64,000 nucleotides of DNA, taken from the IMG/VR virus record IMGVR_UViG_3300036985_006248, positions 110,281 to 174,280 of that record. One strand, given 5' to 3'. The notes below the pieces were generated by a model that ran no database searches, was not told the DNA's origin, and saw only the letters and a program-made list of their open reading frames with translations. A program made the position numbers and the translations under genes. Shown here in pieces: positions 15,218 to 24,469 of this stretch. Source of the stretch: a virus. The stretch's first letter is position 1. The number at the start of each line of letters is the position of its first letter.

Positions 15218-18061
15218 TTAATAACACTTACTCCACCCACAACCGTCCTTACAAGTAGCACATCCATCTTGATATACTAATTTGCTATTGCATTCTGGAC
15301 AGTTGGAAGTTGAACCTGTAACTTCTTCGCCTTCTTTAATATATAGTTTTAACACCCTTGCAACTGCCTTACTAAATGTAGTCATACTTGTTGTTTCGCT
15401 CTTTAAAATTTGCTCTACAACAAATTTGACATCAGCACCATGACGTAATGAAAGAGATACCAAGCGAGTTAAGTCAGAATATTGTGTATTCTCAAATGCT
15501 TCCTTAATATCTACTGCTTCGACAGCTATATCATCAACCTGCAATAGATAATGACCTGATTTTTTCTTTATGATTTCGCCAATTTTTATATTTGTGGGAA
15601 TCTCAATCTTATCAGCTAATCCACCAAATACTTCGTATGGCTTACCATCGAATAACCCAACAAGGATTAACCACTTTTCACCCTTGACTGATACATGATG
15701 TATACCACAATTCAATGATTGCTTGCGCTTAATAGCCGCGTGTTGCTTAAAAGTATCTTTTTTAGTTTCTGTCGTTATGAGAACACCATCACGGCTGCCA
15801 TCTACATATACTGTGATTCCCTTAAGACCCAAACGCCATCCATTCATATACAATTCACCAACAACTTCTGGTGTGGTTCCCTTTGGTAGATTAATGGTAG
15901 AAGAAATTGAATGGTCGATATATTTTTGTATAGTTGCTTGTATTCTTACTCTGTTTTGCCAATTGATATTGTCGCTCTCTACGAAAAAATCAGGAGTTAT
16001 ATCTGTGTTGGCAAATTTCAAATATTCTTGAACGTTCTTATGATAAACCTTGAAGTTTATCCATCGATCTCCCATGTCATCAACAAAATCTGGCTTTGTA
16101 TCTTGCTCAGAATGGTCGAGTTTTCTGCGACGGGTATAAGAATTCTTAAAAACTGGCTCTATGCCAGAAGACGTTTGCGATTCAATAGACACTGAACCAG
16201 TGGGCGCATTTGTCAAAAGAGCGATGTTTCTACGTCCAGCTTTTGCCATCTTTTCTTTAATTTCTTCTGGAAGGCGCTGAATAAAATCATTATTCTTTTC
16301 CAACTCCCAATCAAAGATTGGAAAGGCTCCCCGCTCTTCAGCTAAATCAACGCTAGTCGAATAGGCAGCGTCACGGAAACAGTTATAGATTTTATCTATT
16401 AAGGCAATTCCCTCTTCGGAATCATAGCGTATTCCGCATCGTGCAACAGCATCAGCCAAACCATGAGTTCCTAAACCAGTTCGACGGCCATTTCGGCATG
16501 CATTCAGTAATTTATTCCAAAGTTCTTTCTCGCTTTCTGTGTCACATAAATTGATTATATTAACCAGTTTTTCAATTTCTAAATCAATTAAATCATCCGA
16601 TAGGCGCATTGCCATTTTCGTTACTCGCTCTAACTTTTCCATATCCATCTGAGCATCTTTAGTAAAAGCATTTGTTACTAAGTGTTTCAGATTTATACTT
16701 ATCAAGCGACAGCTATCGTAAGCAGAGAGGGGAATTTCTCCACAGTTTTTTACACAGAAACCCGAAGTAACAACTCCCTTTTCATCACTTACTTTGGTTA
16801 TAACATGATAATTGTGATTGTCATCGACTGTTATATTATATACGTCCTCTTGCCCAACATATTCTACAGAAACCACTTTATGGATATTCGATTCAAAAGA
16901 ATTAAATGGATAAAGGCTGTCACCGGGCTTTAAATCTTTTAATTGAGTGTAAGACAAATCTCTCTTTAAAATGCGGTGGTCGGGTGTCGCTCTAAATGTG
17001 GAACCGTCATCGAGAGTTAATTTCCAGATTTCCTTTGCTTGACCTGTCAAACGAGGATTTCTACCCATCTTTATTTCCACTTGTCCTGATACTAAATTAG
17101 TAGAATAAACAGGAACATCTTTTCCCTCTTTAGTGAGTTGTCCGATTGAGACATAATTTCGTCCATCTGCGACGGCAATCAAAGTATCACTTGTTATGCA
17201 AGGGTTCGTGGTAAGAGTCTTAAATGATGGATAGCAGTGTGCAGGAAGATTATTAATGATATTATCCCACATCAACAAACCCGGCTCTGCTGATTTAGTA
17301 GCAGAGTTGATTATTACATTCCATAGGTCTTTAGCCTTAATGGTCTTAGTAAAAGTAGGAGCGGTTGAACCAACGGGATAGTGCAAGACAAAATCTGAAT
17401 CTGTCTCAACAGCTTTCATAAAGTCATCAGTTACACGGATAGAGACATTAGCACCAGTAACTTTCTTTAAATCCTGCTTCATAAGCGCAAACTTCTCTAC
17501 GTCTGGGTGCCGAACATCGATGGAAATCATCAATGCTCCACGACGACCGTTTTGTCCTATCATACGGCAGACATAAGAATAGAAATCCGCAAAGGACCAT
17601 GCACCTGTAGTAGTGCCTGCACTATTATTAACCTTGGCGTTTTCTGGGCGTAATGTCGTTATGTCTACACCAACGCCGCAACGACGCTTGAATAAGTTAG
17701 CTAAATCTTTCCCAGCATCCATAATGGAAGTGACATTATCTGCTGGATTGTCTACAACTACACAGTTACTCAAAGAAGAAAGAGAATAATTATTTCCAAT
17801 ACCATACATTGGTGAGCCTTGTGGCACCACCCATTTAAAATCTTTAAAAAGATTAAAGATTTCTTCTTCGGAAATAGGGTTAGGATATTTTTTTTCAATA
17901 CGTGCAAACTCCTTAGCCAACCGACGATGCATATCATCAGGAGTTAATTCAAGAAAGCCTTCATCATTCTTTAAGGCATATTTAAAAAATACGTTTGTGG
18001 CAAGTTCGTCATCATTAAAATATTTCTTCGTGGCTTCCAATACTTGTTCTTTTTTGTACAT
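15218..18061 (-). CDS. nrdJ: class II (B12-dependent) ribonucleotide reductase containing a mini-intein
   Basis: NrdJ reduces ribonucleotides to deoxyribonucleotides using adenosylcobalamin. The 947-residue precursor contains SLSNCVVV (C100), the radical-fold region, and a cysteine-rich C-terminus (CPECN and CATCKDGCGWSKC) that is re-reduced by thioredoxin or glutaredoxin. An intein occupies residues 288-439. After its removal NP joins CGEIPLS, the catalytic thiyl-radical cysteine motif, giving about 795 residues, the size of NrdJ. The thioredoxin gene directly upstream fits as electron donor. No NrdB-like gene is visible, which supports class II. Confidence 0.93.
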   Translation of the reverse strand: MYKKEQVLEATKKYFNDDELATNVFFKYALKNDEGFLELTPDDMHRRLAKEFARIEKKYPNPISEEEIFNLFKDFKWVVPQGSPMYGIGNNYSLSSLSNCVVVDNPADNVTSIMDAGKDLANLFKRRCGVGVDITTLRPENAKVNNSAGTTTGAWSFADFYSYVCRMIGQNGRRGALMISIDVRHPDVEKFALMKQDLKKVTGANVSIRVTDDFMKAVETDSDFVLHYPVGSTAPTFTKTIKAKDLWNVIINSATKSAEPGLLMWDNIINNLPAHCYPSFKTLTTNPCITSDTLIAVADGRNYVSIGQLTKEGKDVPVYSTNLVSGQVEIKMGRNPRLTGQAKEIWKLTLDDGSTFRATPDHRILKRDLSYTQLKDLKPGDSLYPFNSFESNIHKVVSVEYVGQEDVYNITVDDNHNYHVITKVSDEKGVVTSGFCVKNCGEIPLSAYDSCRLISINLKHLVTNAFTKDAQMDMEKLERVTKMAMRLSDDLIDLEIEKLVNIINLCDTESEKELWNKLLNACRNGRRTGLGTHGLADAVARCGIRYDSEEGIALIDKIYNCFRDAAYSTSVDLAEERGAFPIFDWELEKNNDFIQRLPEEIKEKMAKAGRRNIALLTNAPTGSVSIESQTSSGIEPVFKNSYTRRRKLDHSEQDTKPDFVDDMGDRWINFKVYHKNVQEYLKFANTDITPDFFVESDNINWQNRVRIQATIQKYIDHSISSTINLPKGTTPEVVGELYMNGWRLGLKGITVYVDGSRDGVLITTETKKDTFKQHAAIKRKQSLNCGIHHVSVKGEKWLILVGLFDGKPYEVFGGLADKIEIPTNIKIGEIIKKKSGHYLLQVDDIAVEAVDIKEAFENTQYSDLTRLVSLSLRHGADVKFVVEQILKSETTSMTTFSKAVARVLKLYIKEGEEVTGSTSNCPECNSKLVYQDGCATCKDGCGWSKCY
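16742..17200 (-). other. mini-intein in the RNR precursor
   Basis: This segment encodes residues 288-439 of the RNR precursor. It begins with CITSDTLIAVADG (splice block A, Cys1), has T-x-D-H (TPDHRIL near 359) as block B, and ends VTSGFCVKN before Cys440. The penultimate residue is lysine rather than the usual histidine. At 152 residues there is no room for a homing endonuclease, so it is a minimal self-splicing intein. It disrupts the catalytic cysteine motif, so splicing is required for activity. Confidence 0.88.
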
Positions 18062-18070
18062 AAACTTCCT

Positions 18071-18325
18071 TTATTGATTGATAAATGTCTTAAGCTTTTC
18101 TAAAGCTGCGCCACCACTCATGCGCGCTACTTCTTTTTCATCCTTTAATAAAACAAAAGTAGGTACAGCACGAACATCAAATTTTTCTGCTAACCATGAC
18201 TGCTCATCAACATCGACAAGCTGGTATTCTACATCATTTGTAGATTCCTTTAAGGAATTAAAAGTGGGTTTTGTACGTTGGCATGGACTACACCATTGGG
18301 CACTGAACATTATTACTTTTTTCAT
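18071..18325 (-). CDS. thioredoxin-like protein
   Basis: The 84-residue protein has FSAQWCSPCQRTKP near residue 7, the CxxC active site with Ser-Pro in place of the common Gly-Pro. It also has a cis-proline loop, VRAVPTFVLLK near 51. It would reduce the C-terminal cysteines of the RNR encoded 9 bases downstream. It is shorter than cellular thioredoxins (about 105 residues), as is usual in phages such as T4. Its start overlaps the helicase stop by 4 bases. Confidence 0.9.
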   Translation of the reverse strand: MKKVIMFSAQWCSPCQRTKPTFNSLKESTNDVEYQLVDVDEQSWLAEKFDVRAVPTFVLLKDEKEVARMSGGAALEKLKTFINQ

Positions 18326-19719
18326 GCTGTTTTTTCCTTTTTATATGAAGCATATTTTTGCTTCAGGTTCTGTTCTTGCTTTTTTGTTGCTTTTTCAATT
18401 AGTTCAGTCGCGCTCTCTAAACTCTGTGAGAGAACTTTAATCTTTACATTGGCCGTATCCATGAAAATAGGGAAAACAATTCCATCGGGACCATTACGAT
18501 TTTTAGCTACGAATAAACGTCCTTCGTTTGTATTCTTATCTTTGATTGTTCTGGAAATGGTAAAGATGAGGTCAGCTACGAAGCACTTATTAAATGCCTC
18601 GCTGATACTCTCCATTGTGATTACTTCGGCGTTTAAGCCGCTTCTGTTTGTTTGAGAAGCGGTCCACAATGAACAAGCATGTATCTGAGCTATGCCACGT
18701 AATTCTTCATAAATACTCTCCAGTTCATTGCGCTTTTCTTTCTGTAAATTGACAGGTCTAAGTAGGTCGCCGTAGTCTACAATGACCATATCAATTTTAA
18801 AATCTTTACGTTTTAATTTCTCAAGATGCATCTTAATTGTGTTGGTGCTTGCGGACTTAGTGGGATACTCTTTAATAATAAGCTTTCCTTTAACATCTTT
18901 GATACCTTCCCAAACAAGTTGCTTCTGTTCTTTTACATCATTAAGACCAATACCAGTGATGCATGAGTCATAACGCAAGGCTACTACCTTATCCTGTAAT
19001 TCTAATGTATAATGCACAACGTTAAGGCCAGCACTAAGTGCCATAGCTCCTAAATGGACAAGAGCCATACTCTTGCCAGCACCCGTTGGCGCAATAACTA
19101 CGCCAAGTTCCCCGCGCCCCAAACCACCCTTGGAAACACCATCGATAAGCTCCCACCCTGTAGAAATAGGGTTGCGTGCCTTTAACTCAAAGCGTTTTTC
19201 AAAGTCAACGATAAAATCGTATCCGTGGTTATTATCGGTACCAAGTTTAAGGGCATCATTGATAATCTTGGAGATTTCATCATAAGAAGATATCTGAATA
19301 AGACCTACGCTCTTAATCATTGCTTCCTTAAGCTTCTGCTTTTTACAGAAGTCAAGGGAAATGTCCTTAATGTGTTGCTCACCCTCAAGACTGAATTCGC
19401 TGGAGATAACACGCGCAAAAAATTCACGTACCTGCTTTTGTAAAAGCTCATTCTCCTTATCGATCTCTGTTCTTAAAATGGTCGTGATTGTATCGCGAGA
19501 CGGATGCGTGCCATACTTCTTTCGGTATTCAAATATCTTCTCTACGAAAATTCGTAGATACTTTAATTCAAGAAAATTCGTGTCTAATACTTCACTGATT
19601 TGGTCGCAGAATACGCGGTCATCAAGTATCAGTTGTACAAGATTCTCTTGAAAAGTTTTACCATATCTTTCAAAGGTAGGACTCTCATTAATAAAGTTAT
19701 TATTTTGGTTTCCGCTCAT
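18322..19719 (-). CDS. replicative DNA helicase, DnaB/gp41-type
   Basis: The 465-residue protein has an N-terminal helical domain and then a RecA-type ATPase. Walker A APTGAGKS lies near 209, a TLELQDK arginine/glutamate segment near 243, Walker B MVIVDYGDLL near 312, and WTASQTNRSG near 355. This is the SF4 hexameric helicase layout used by DnaB and T4 gp41. It would unwind the fork for the DnaE polymerase. A lysine- and glutamate-rich C-terminal tail follows. No separate primase is visible in the window. Confidence 0.9.
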   Translation of the reverse strand: MSGNQNNNFINESPTFERYGKTFQENLVQLILDDRVFCDQISEVLDTNFLELKYLRIFVEKIFEYRKKYGTHPSRDTITTILRTEIDKENELLQKQVREFFARVISSEFSLEGEQHIKDISLDFCKKQKLKEAMIKSVGLIQISSYDEISKIINDALKLGTDNNHGYDFIVDFEKRFELKARNPISTGWELIDGVSKGGLGRGELGVVIAPTGAGKSMALVHLGAMALSAGLNVVHYTLELQDKVVALRYDSCITGIGLNDVKEQKQLVWEGIKDVKGKLIIKEYPTKSASTNTIKMHLEKLKRKDFKIDMVIVDYGDLLRPVNLQKEKRNELESIYEELRGIAQIHACSLWTASQTNRSGLNAEVITMESISEAFNKCFVADLIFTISRTIKDKNTNEGRLFVAKNRNGPDGIVFPIFMDTANVKIKVLSQSLESATELIEKATKKQEQNLKQKYASYKKEKTA

Positions 19720-19771
19720 TTTATTCCTCGGTTATCTTATAAAAACGAATCTGTACAGCTTACACTAAAAA

Positions 19772-20746
19772 TTAACAGTTTTCAATGACTATCTTATTCA
19801 TGTGTGCGTACATTTCTTCGAAATTCGTTTCTCCAAATCCATCCTTTAACATCATGGTCACTAATTCAGTCTTATTGAATGTACATTCGCTATTTTCAAG
19901 CGCATAATTGACCTTCTGCATATCTTGAATGGACATGTTTGGAATAGCTAATTGCATAATTTTATAGTTCTCTTTGATTAGCTCTTTATTCGCCTCAATG
20001 GTAGAATAGAGCTTAACCTTTGAATCTATACTTTTACAATAATTAAATATTTCATCAAGCATAAAAGTCTTTTCCTCCTTGAGTTGAGGAAGACGCTTTG
20101 CGATAGTGGCTAATCCTGCCCCACCAACCCCTGATAAGTTATCACTGGCGTCTCCAGCAATAGAACGCGCAAGACAGAAATTTGTAGGATGAATGCCATA
20201 TTCTTCCACTATACGTTTGGTGTTTAAAATTTCTTCTTTCACGGGACGATATAAAATAGTATTATCGTTACATAATTGGATAAAGTCTTTATCATTAGAC
20301 ACTATGATTTTGTTATAGTCCTTTAAACTATTGTGCTGGCAAATGGCCGAAATAATATCATCGGCTTCCACAGCATCCAATAGCAATTGAATAATAGGAA
20401 AATTATTCAAGTATTCTACCACTCTTGTCATTTGCCAGATTTTGTTTTCTAACTCTTGGTTCTCATTCAAGCTACGAACATTGCGGTTAAGACGAAATGG
20501 TTTACGCCCTTCTTTATAGTTCTTGTTTATTGCACGACGCTTTGAAGATCCACCCTTACCGTCCCATGCAAAAACAATTCGATTAGGTTTAATTTCCCGA
20601 CAGAGCTTTTGTAGACTCTTTATGGTGCCAAAGATGCCGCCGATTGGGTCACCTTTATTTGAAATAGCCGGATTCACTACGTAATTGCGTATGTAAAGGT
20701 TGTTTCCGTCAATTACCAATACCCGCTTTTTGTCATTACTCATCAT
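19772..20746 (-). CDS. 5'-3' exonuclease (FEN/RNase H family)
   Basis: The 324-residue protein begins VLVIDGNNLYIRNY, the first acidic motif of the family. It has a disordered-arch region, EADDIISAI near 128, SNDKDFIQL near 148, and GDASDNLSGVGGAG near 198, which ends in the helix-hairpin-helix loop. Such enzymes remove RNA primers and flaps; T4 RNase H is the parallel. It sits in the replication block between the helicase and the deaminase. Confidence 0.92.
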   Translation of the reverse strand: MMSNDKKRVLVIDGNNLYIRNYVVNPAISNKGDPIGGIFGTIKSLQKLCREIKPNRIVFAWDGKGGSSKRRAINKNYKEGRKPFRLNRNVRSLNENQELENKIWQMTRVVEYLNNFPIIQLLLDAVEADDIISAICQHNSLKDYNKIIVSNDKDFIQLCNDNTILYRPVKEEILNTKRIVEEYGIHPTNFCLARSIAGDASDNLSGVGGAGLATIAKRLPQLKEEKTFMLDEIFNYCKSIDSKVKLYSTIEANKELIKENYKIMQLAIPNMSIQDMQKVNYALENSECTFNKTELVTMMLKDGFGETNFEEMYAHMNKIVIENC

Positions 20747-20752
20747 TATTCC

Positions 20753-21151
20753 TCAAAGTTTATAAGTACCAATAACTTCATTGTCAACGGTATAAAATAC
20801 CTTATCAATGCCATATTCAACCATTACGGCATGACACATACTACAGGGTTTGCTCATACGTCCCTCTTTGCCGTCCTTAGAGCAGCGAGCGACATACATG
20901 ACAGAGCCTTTGGTGACGCGATGAGAAATATTCAGTAATGCTCTGATTTCTGCGTGATAGGTTGGCGTGCCCTTCTCTTCCGAACGATAATTTTTGCCAA
21001 CAGAGCAGTATCTCTCTGAATTGACGCCAAGACCAATAATTGCACCACCACGAACAAGAACAGCACCATGTCTAAAGTTACCATAAGTAGAATTCCCAGC
21101 CAGCTTTTTAGCTAACTGAAAGATACCTCCGAGTTTTCTTTGAAGTATCAT
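20753..21151 (-). CDS. cytidine/deoxycytidylate deaminase family protein
   Basis: The zinc site is intact, with TYHAEIRAL near 64 (His and catalytic Glu) and KPCSMCHAVM near 100 (two cysteines). The 132-residue length suits dCMP or cytidine deaminase. dCMP deamination would feed dUMP to ThyX. The ATG at 21151 has no obvious ribosome site. A short upstream frame (21108-21215) with a strong site overlaps the start, so coupled translation is possible. Confidence 0.8.
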   Translation of the reverse strand: MILQRKLGGIFQLAKKLAGNSTYGNFRHGAVLVRGGAIIGLGVNSERYCSVGKNYRSEEKGTPTYHAEIRALLNISHRVTKGSVMYVARCSKDGKEGRMSKPCSMCHAVMVEYGIDKVFYTVDNEVIGTYKL

Positions 21152-21215
21152 AACAAGACATTACGCTATCGCTAATAAAGCTATGCTTCTTCTCGTAAGA
21201 GCTAACCGTTTCCAT
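21108..21215 (-). CDS. possible 35-residue leader ORF overlapping the deaminase start
   Basis: ATG at 21215 has AAGGAGAAGGAG directly upstream, one of the strongest ribosome sites in the window, and opens a 35-residue frame. It overlaps the first 44 bases of the deaminase gene in another frame. It may be a coupling leader or a chance frame; the peptide is polar and unrecognised. Confidence 0.3.
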   Translation of the reverse strand: METVSSYEKKHSFISDSVMSCYDTSKKTRRYLSVS

Positions 21216-21250
21216 GTGCTTCTCCTTCTCCTTTGTTTATCTACTCAGGT

Positions 21251-21259
21251 ATAGTAACA
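21251..21259 (-). promoter_or_regulatory. candidate extended -10 promoter element
   Basis: The minus strand reads TGT TACTAT, an extended -10 sequence, in the intergenic gap between the 65-residue gene and the deaminase leader. No good -35 box is visible. Confidence 0.3.
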
Positions 21260-21268
21260 CGACTATTG

Positions 21269-21466
21269 CTAGTCATCTACATCATTTAATAAAATTAAAT
21301 TGCGTACCTGTATTGTGATAATCCAGTCGTTTTTTAAAAATTCGACTTTCGCAGAATTTCCTACGTTAAGAACTTCTGTTATTATTCCCAAATATTCTTC
21401 TGTAGAAGGCTCACCGTGACCTCCCATCTTCCAAGATACTAATTGTCCAATTTTAGCTTTAAACAT
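21269..21466 (-). CDS. hypothetical SH3-like small protein (65 aa)
   Basis: The sequence KIGQLVSWKMGGHGEPSTEEYLG followed by alternating hydrophobic strands suggests a small beta-barrel, similar in style to hypervariable phage SH3-like proteins. No function is known. It overlaps the uvdE stop by 8 bases. Confidence 0.5.
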   Translation of the reverse strand: MFKAKIGQLVSWKMGGHGEPSTEEYLGIITEVLNVGNSAKVEFLKNDWIITIQVRNLILLNDVDD

Positions 21467-22388
21467 TAATATTGTGTTGCTCTCGCATTTTTATCAATGC
21501 GAAATTTTTCATTTTTGCTTCTATATCGACATCAATGGTATTATCTCGCATATGCTGCAATTGTAATTCGGGAATATACCGAATATATTTCGAATGGCTG
21601 CGCCTTTCGGTGAAAGAGCCATTTTCCATACCTTCTTCTGTGTTGGAAATATGCTGCAAGGGCTTTATATTACCCCATGACTTCATAGTTTGCAAAAATG
21701 CTTCATTAAAAGATATATCATTACTATTAAAATTGTAGTGGTGACTGTCAAGAACAACTGGCACACCAGTTTTTTGATAGACCTCCAATAACTGTTTAAC
21801 ATTATAACACCTCTCGTCATTTTCAAACGTTAGACGCTTTTTAACGTTATCTGGGAGCTTATTTGTCACCTCAACCAGCATGTCTAGTTTGCCACGTTTT
21901 CCACCATGAATATTAATAGCATAATATGGTGAATGAGCAAGCCCCATCATATCAAAAACCCATGCATGATATTCTAATTCACGAATGGAATTTTGAATAA
22001 CGCGGTCAGAATCACTATTAATAATGGTGAATTGGCCGGGGTGAGTGGTTATGCGAACATCGTTATCAATAAATAGTTTGCCAAGTTTGGCAAGCTTATC
22101 AATAAGTATATTATCATTTTTTGCTAAATTACCAGCAAAATCAAAAAGTGGAAATATAGAACTAGATATCCGAAAAGATTTAATATTTTTTTCAATCAAT
22201 TTTGGGAAGAAATCAATATGGGTTTGAACATTATTTTGGTAAGTATCAATAATACGCTGTTCTGAATATTTTCCTTCCTTGTAGGCACCAAGTTGCAAAT
22301 TCTTTTCATCAATAACATTTTCATACACAATGGTGTTGTCGCGCTTTTTACGCGGGTGAAGAAATTGGCAGCAAACAGACAATGACAT
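21459..22388 (-). CDS. uvdE: UV DNA damage endonuclease
   Basis: UvdE nicks DNA 5' of UV photoproducts without needing photolyase or UvrABC. The 309-residue protein has the TIM-barrel metal-site pattern of the family. Visible are FRISSSIFPL near 71, RITTHPGQF near 112, YYAINIHGGKRG near 152, LTFENDER near 183 and VVLDSHHYN near 207. The ATG at 22388 is chosen because AGGAG lies 8 bases upstream and a terminator separates it from recA; the open frame runs on to 22547 through that terminator. Such a gene is uncommon in phages. Confidence 0.9.
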   Translation of the reverse strand: MSLSVCCQFLHPRKKRDNTIVYENVIDEKNLQLGAYKEGKYSEQRIIDTYQNNVQTHIDFFPKLIEKNIKSFRISSSIFPLFDFAGNLAKNDNILIDKLAKLGKLFIDNDVRITTHPGQFTIINSDSDRVIQNSIRELEYHAWVFDMMGLAHSPYYAINIHGGKRGKLDMLVEVTNKLPDNVKKRLTFENDERCYNVKQLLEVYQKTGVPVVLDSHHYNFNSNDISFNEAFLQTMKSWGNIKPLQHISNTEEGMENGSFTERRSHSKYIRYIPELQLQHMRDNTIDVDIEAKMKNFALIKMREQHNINV

Positions 22389-22401
22389 GTGTGAGACTCC
22401 T

Positions 22402-22440
22402 AAAAGAAAACCACTATAGCATGTTACGCTATAGTGGTTC
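22402..22440 (-). terminator. Rho-independent terminator after the recA-like gene
   Basis: A perfect 12-base stem (AACCACTATAGC with GCTATAGTGGTT) with a 7-base loop is followed on the minus strand by TTCTTTT. It lies between the recA-like stop and the uvdE ribosome site. Confidence 0.88.
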
Positions 22441-22461
22441 ACTAGGCAAGGAAAGCTTTTA

Positions 22462-23613
22462 TTAATTAGTTTCTGGTGGGGTTTCTTCTTCCCCTTCAAT
22501 ATTATAGAAGTTTTTCGCATCGCCTTCACGAGTATCAAATTTAACAATTACTTCTCGATCCATGATGCCATATACTGAATTTTTGAAAGCTTCTTCTTTC
22601 ATCAAATCATTCCAACCAGATTGCTGGAATTTCTTTGTTTGGCCATCGACATCCATTTCGTACCAAGCTCCAGATTGTTTAATGAATGGCTTGATAGCTT
22701 CAAAAATACTTTCGTTATCTAAGACTCCAACACTGCCACCCCACATAATACGAAATAAACATTCTCGACCAGCAGTTCCAAAGCGGGACTTTTCAAGTCT
22801 TGCCTTCACTTCACTACCAATCTTATAACCGCGTTCATCAAGCACAAAGCTATCTTTGGCCTTGCGTCCTGTCAACCAAATGCGTAAGCTATATGAATAA
22901 TTTAAGGCTTTGCCACCGGGAGTTGTGTACTTCTCACTGTCAGTTGCATACTTGGGATTCTGAACACTTAAGTTCGTTTTGAGCTGGTTTAGAATTAGTA
23001 ATGTTGAGTGGCTATTTGCAATAGGTTGAATTAGCTTTGATAATCCCTTTGCAAGAATTCTTGGTTTAACCGCCATGGATGACAAAGGATCAAAATCGCC
23101 TTCAATATCGGTCTTGCTGGGTGTTAATGCCATAGAGTCCCAGATAAACAACATCTTACTTTGATTATTCTTTAGCAAGTCTTCAATGCTTTCAAGTACA
23201 TATTCTACACTCTCTGCCTGTACATAGAGAATTCTTGACATATCGCATCCTGCCATTCTCATAAATTCTGGATCTATGGCGCTCTCAGAGTCAAAATATA
23301 CTACATCGATTCCCATCTTTTGAGCGTTAGCGGCAACTTGCGCTGCCATATAGCTTTTACCAGAGCCCTCTAGCCCAGCTAATTCCGTCACCTTACCAAC
23401 AGGAATGCCAGCTAATTTACCACGACAAATGATTGAGTCGAGCCACCGTGAGCCCGTTGGAATCCAATCCTTGACTTCAGTGGGATTTTCTTCTTGCAAA
23501 TCAAATGCAACTTCTCTACCACTCTTTTTATTTAATAAATCGCGTAATTGATTAATCGATACTTTTCCTGCTGTAACCGATTCTTTAGTTTTTTTTGTCA
23601 CTTTTTCAACCAT
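22462..23613 (-). CDS. RecA/UvsX-family recombinase
   Basis: This is the strand-exchange protein for recombination-dependent replication and repair. The 383 residues include Walker A GLEGSGKS near 79, DSESAIDPEF near 105, Walker B MLFIWDSM near 152, and a LILNQLK segment near 207 corresponding to RecA loop 2. A C-terminal acidic tail ends in EEETPPETN. It is closer in layout to T4 UvsX than to bacterial RecA. It stands between two terminators beside the SSB gene, its usual partner. Confidence 0.93.
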   Translation of the reverse strand: MVEKVTKKTKESVTAGKVSINQLRDLLNKKSGREVAFDLQEENPTEVKDWIPTGSRWLDSIICRGKLAGIPVGKVTELAGLEGSGKSYMAAQVAANAQKMGIDVVYFDSESAIDPEFMRMAGCDMSRILYVQAESVEYVLESIEDLLKNNQSKMLFIWDSMALTPSKTDIEGDFDPLSSMAVKPRILAKGLSKLIQPIANSHSTLLILNQLKTNLSVQNPKYATDSEKYTTPGGKALNYSYSLRIWLTGRKAKDSFVLDERGYKIGSEVKARLEKSRFGTAGRECLFRIMWGGSVGVLDNESIFEAIKPFIKQSGAWYEMDVDGQTKKFQQSGWNDLMKEEAFKNSVYGIMDREVIVKFDTREGDAKNFYNIEGEEETPPETN

Positions 23614-23624
23614 GGTATATAGCT

Positions 23625-23664
23625 CCTAAAAAGTAAGAAGGGAGCAAGTTTCCTTGCTCCCTTC
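23625..23664 (-). terminator. Rho-independent terminator after the SSB gene
   Basis: A perfect 12-base stem (GAAGGGAGCAAG with CTTGCTCCCTTC) closed by a GAAA tetraloop on the minus strand is followed by TTACTTTTT. It lies between the SSB stop and the recA-like start. Confidence 0.92.
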
Positions 23665-23689
23665 GTTATACTATACTCTAAGCTTGTTG

Positions 23690-24469
23690 TTAACCGGCAA
23701 TTAATTCCTCAAAAGCTGAATCGACTGCCGACTTACCTTTTGCTGGCGCTGCTGGAGCAGAACCGCTATACTTCTTTGTTTCAGTGGAAGCGGCTTCGGC
23801 GTCGGTGTCATTATCCGCGCTCGCAAGGTATTGGTCGAGGATTACGGAAACTTCCTGTGAAGTCTTGCGAGTGTGCAAGGTATCAAAACTTGGGATTGAT
23901 TCCAAGAGATTCTTACATTCTACGGAGGTACCTTGACAAAGCTTGCTTGTTTTACGAGCAGGAGTAATCTTTGTCATAGGGAAAGACTGACCGGGTGCCT
24001 TAGCTGATACGATTGACAAATCTGTACCAGCTTCTAGGTCGGTAATATCACCATAATCTGGATTAAGAACAAGATTAATAAGATCTTGATAAGCGAGCTT
24101 ACCATAACCCCAAATCTTGATACCTTCAGCTTCTTCGCTGCGAACTAACACAGGTGAGAAGAAACGTTGTCGTGGAAGGAACTTCTTAGCCATCTTAGCT
24201 GATTCTTCATCCTTTTCACGATAGAGTTTGCTAGCAAAATCACACGCAGCGCAGCTATCTCCAAAATTCTTCTTTGGACACAAGAAACCTCCTTGCGTTC
24301 CTAGTTCATAATGGAACCAGTATTCCTTAAAAGGATCTCCATCCGGTGTAGATACAATCCGTAATGAATAAGTCTGACCTTCCTTCGGACTCCAAAAAGC
24401 CGTCTTACCACCACCACGATTCTGTAATGCTGACAGCTTCGCCTTCATCTTCTTAACGTCGATACCCAT
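23690..24469 (-). CDS. single-stranded DNA-binding protein, T4 gp32-like
   Basis: The 259-residue protein has an OB-type core with an embedded zinc site: H53, C64, C73 and C76. Its H-x10-C-x8-C-x2-C spacing is close to that of T4 gp32 (H64, C77, C87, C90). The basic N-terminus (KKMKAKLSALQNRGGG) would mediate cooperativity. The C-terminal part is low-complexity (SAPAAPAKGKS) and ends with SAFEELIAG, a likely partner-binding tail. AGGAG precedes the ATG. The mRNA leader carries hairpins that may act as an operator. Confidence 0.9.
   Translation of the reverse strand: MGIDVKKMKAKLSALQNRGGGKTAFWSPKEGQTYSLRIVSTPDGDPFKEYWFHYELGTQGGFLCPKKNFGDSCAACDFASKLYREKDEESAKMAKKFLPRQRFFSPVLVRSEEAEGIKIWGYGKLAYQDLINLVLNPDYGDITDLEAGTDLSIVSAKAPGQSFPMTKITPARKTSKLCQGTSVECKNLLESIPSFDTLHTRKTSQEVSVILDQYLASADNDTDAEAASTETKKYSGSAPAAPAKGKSAVDSAFEELIAG

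Noticed and set aside
22389-22547. Longer uvdE N-terminus starting at 22547
   Set aside because: It would cross a strong terminator and lacks a ribosome site; the ATG at 22388 has AGGAG.
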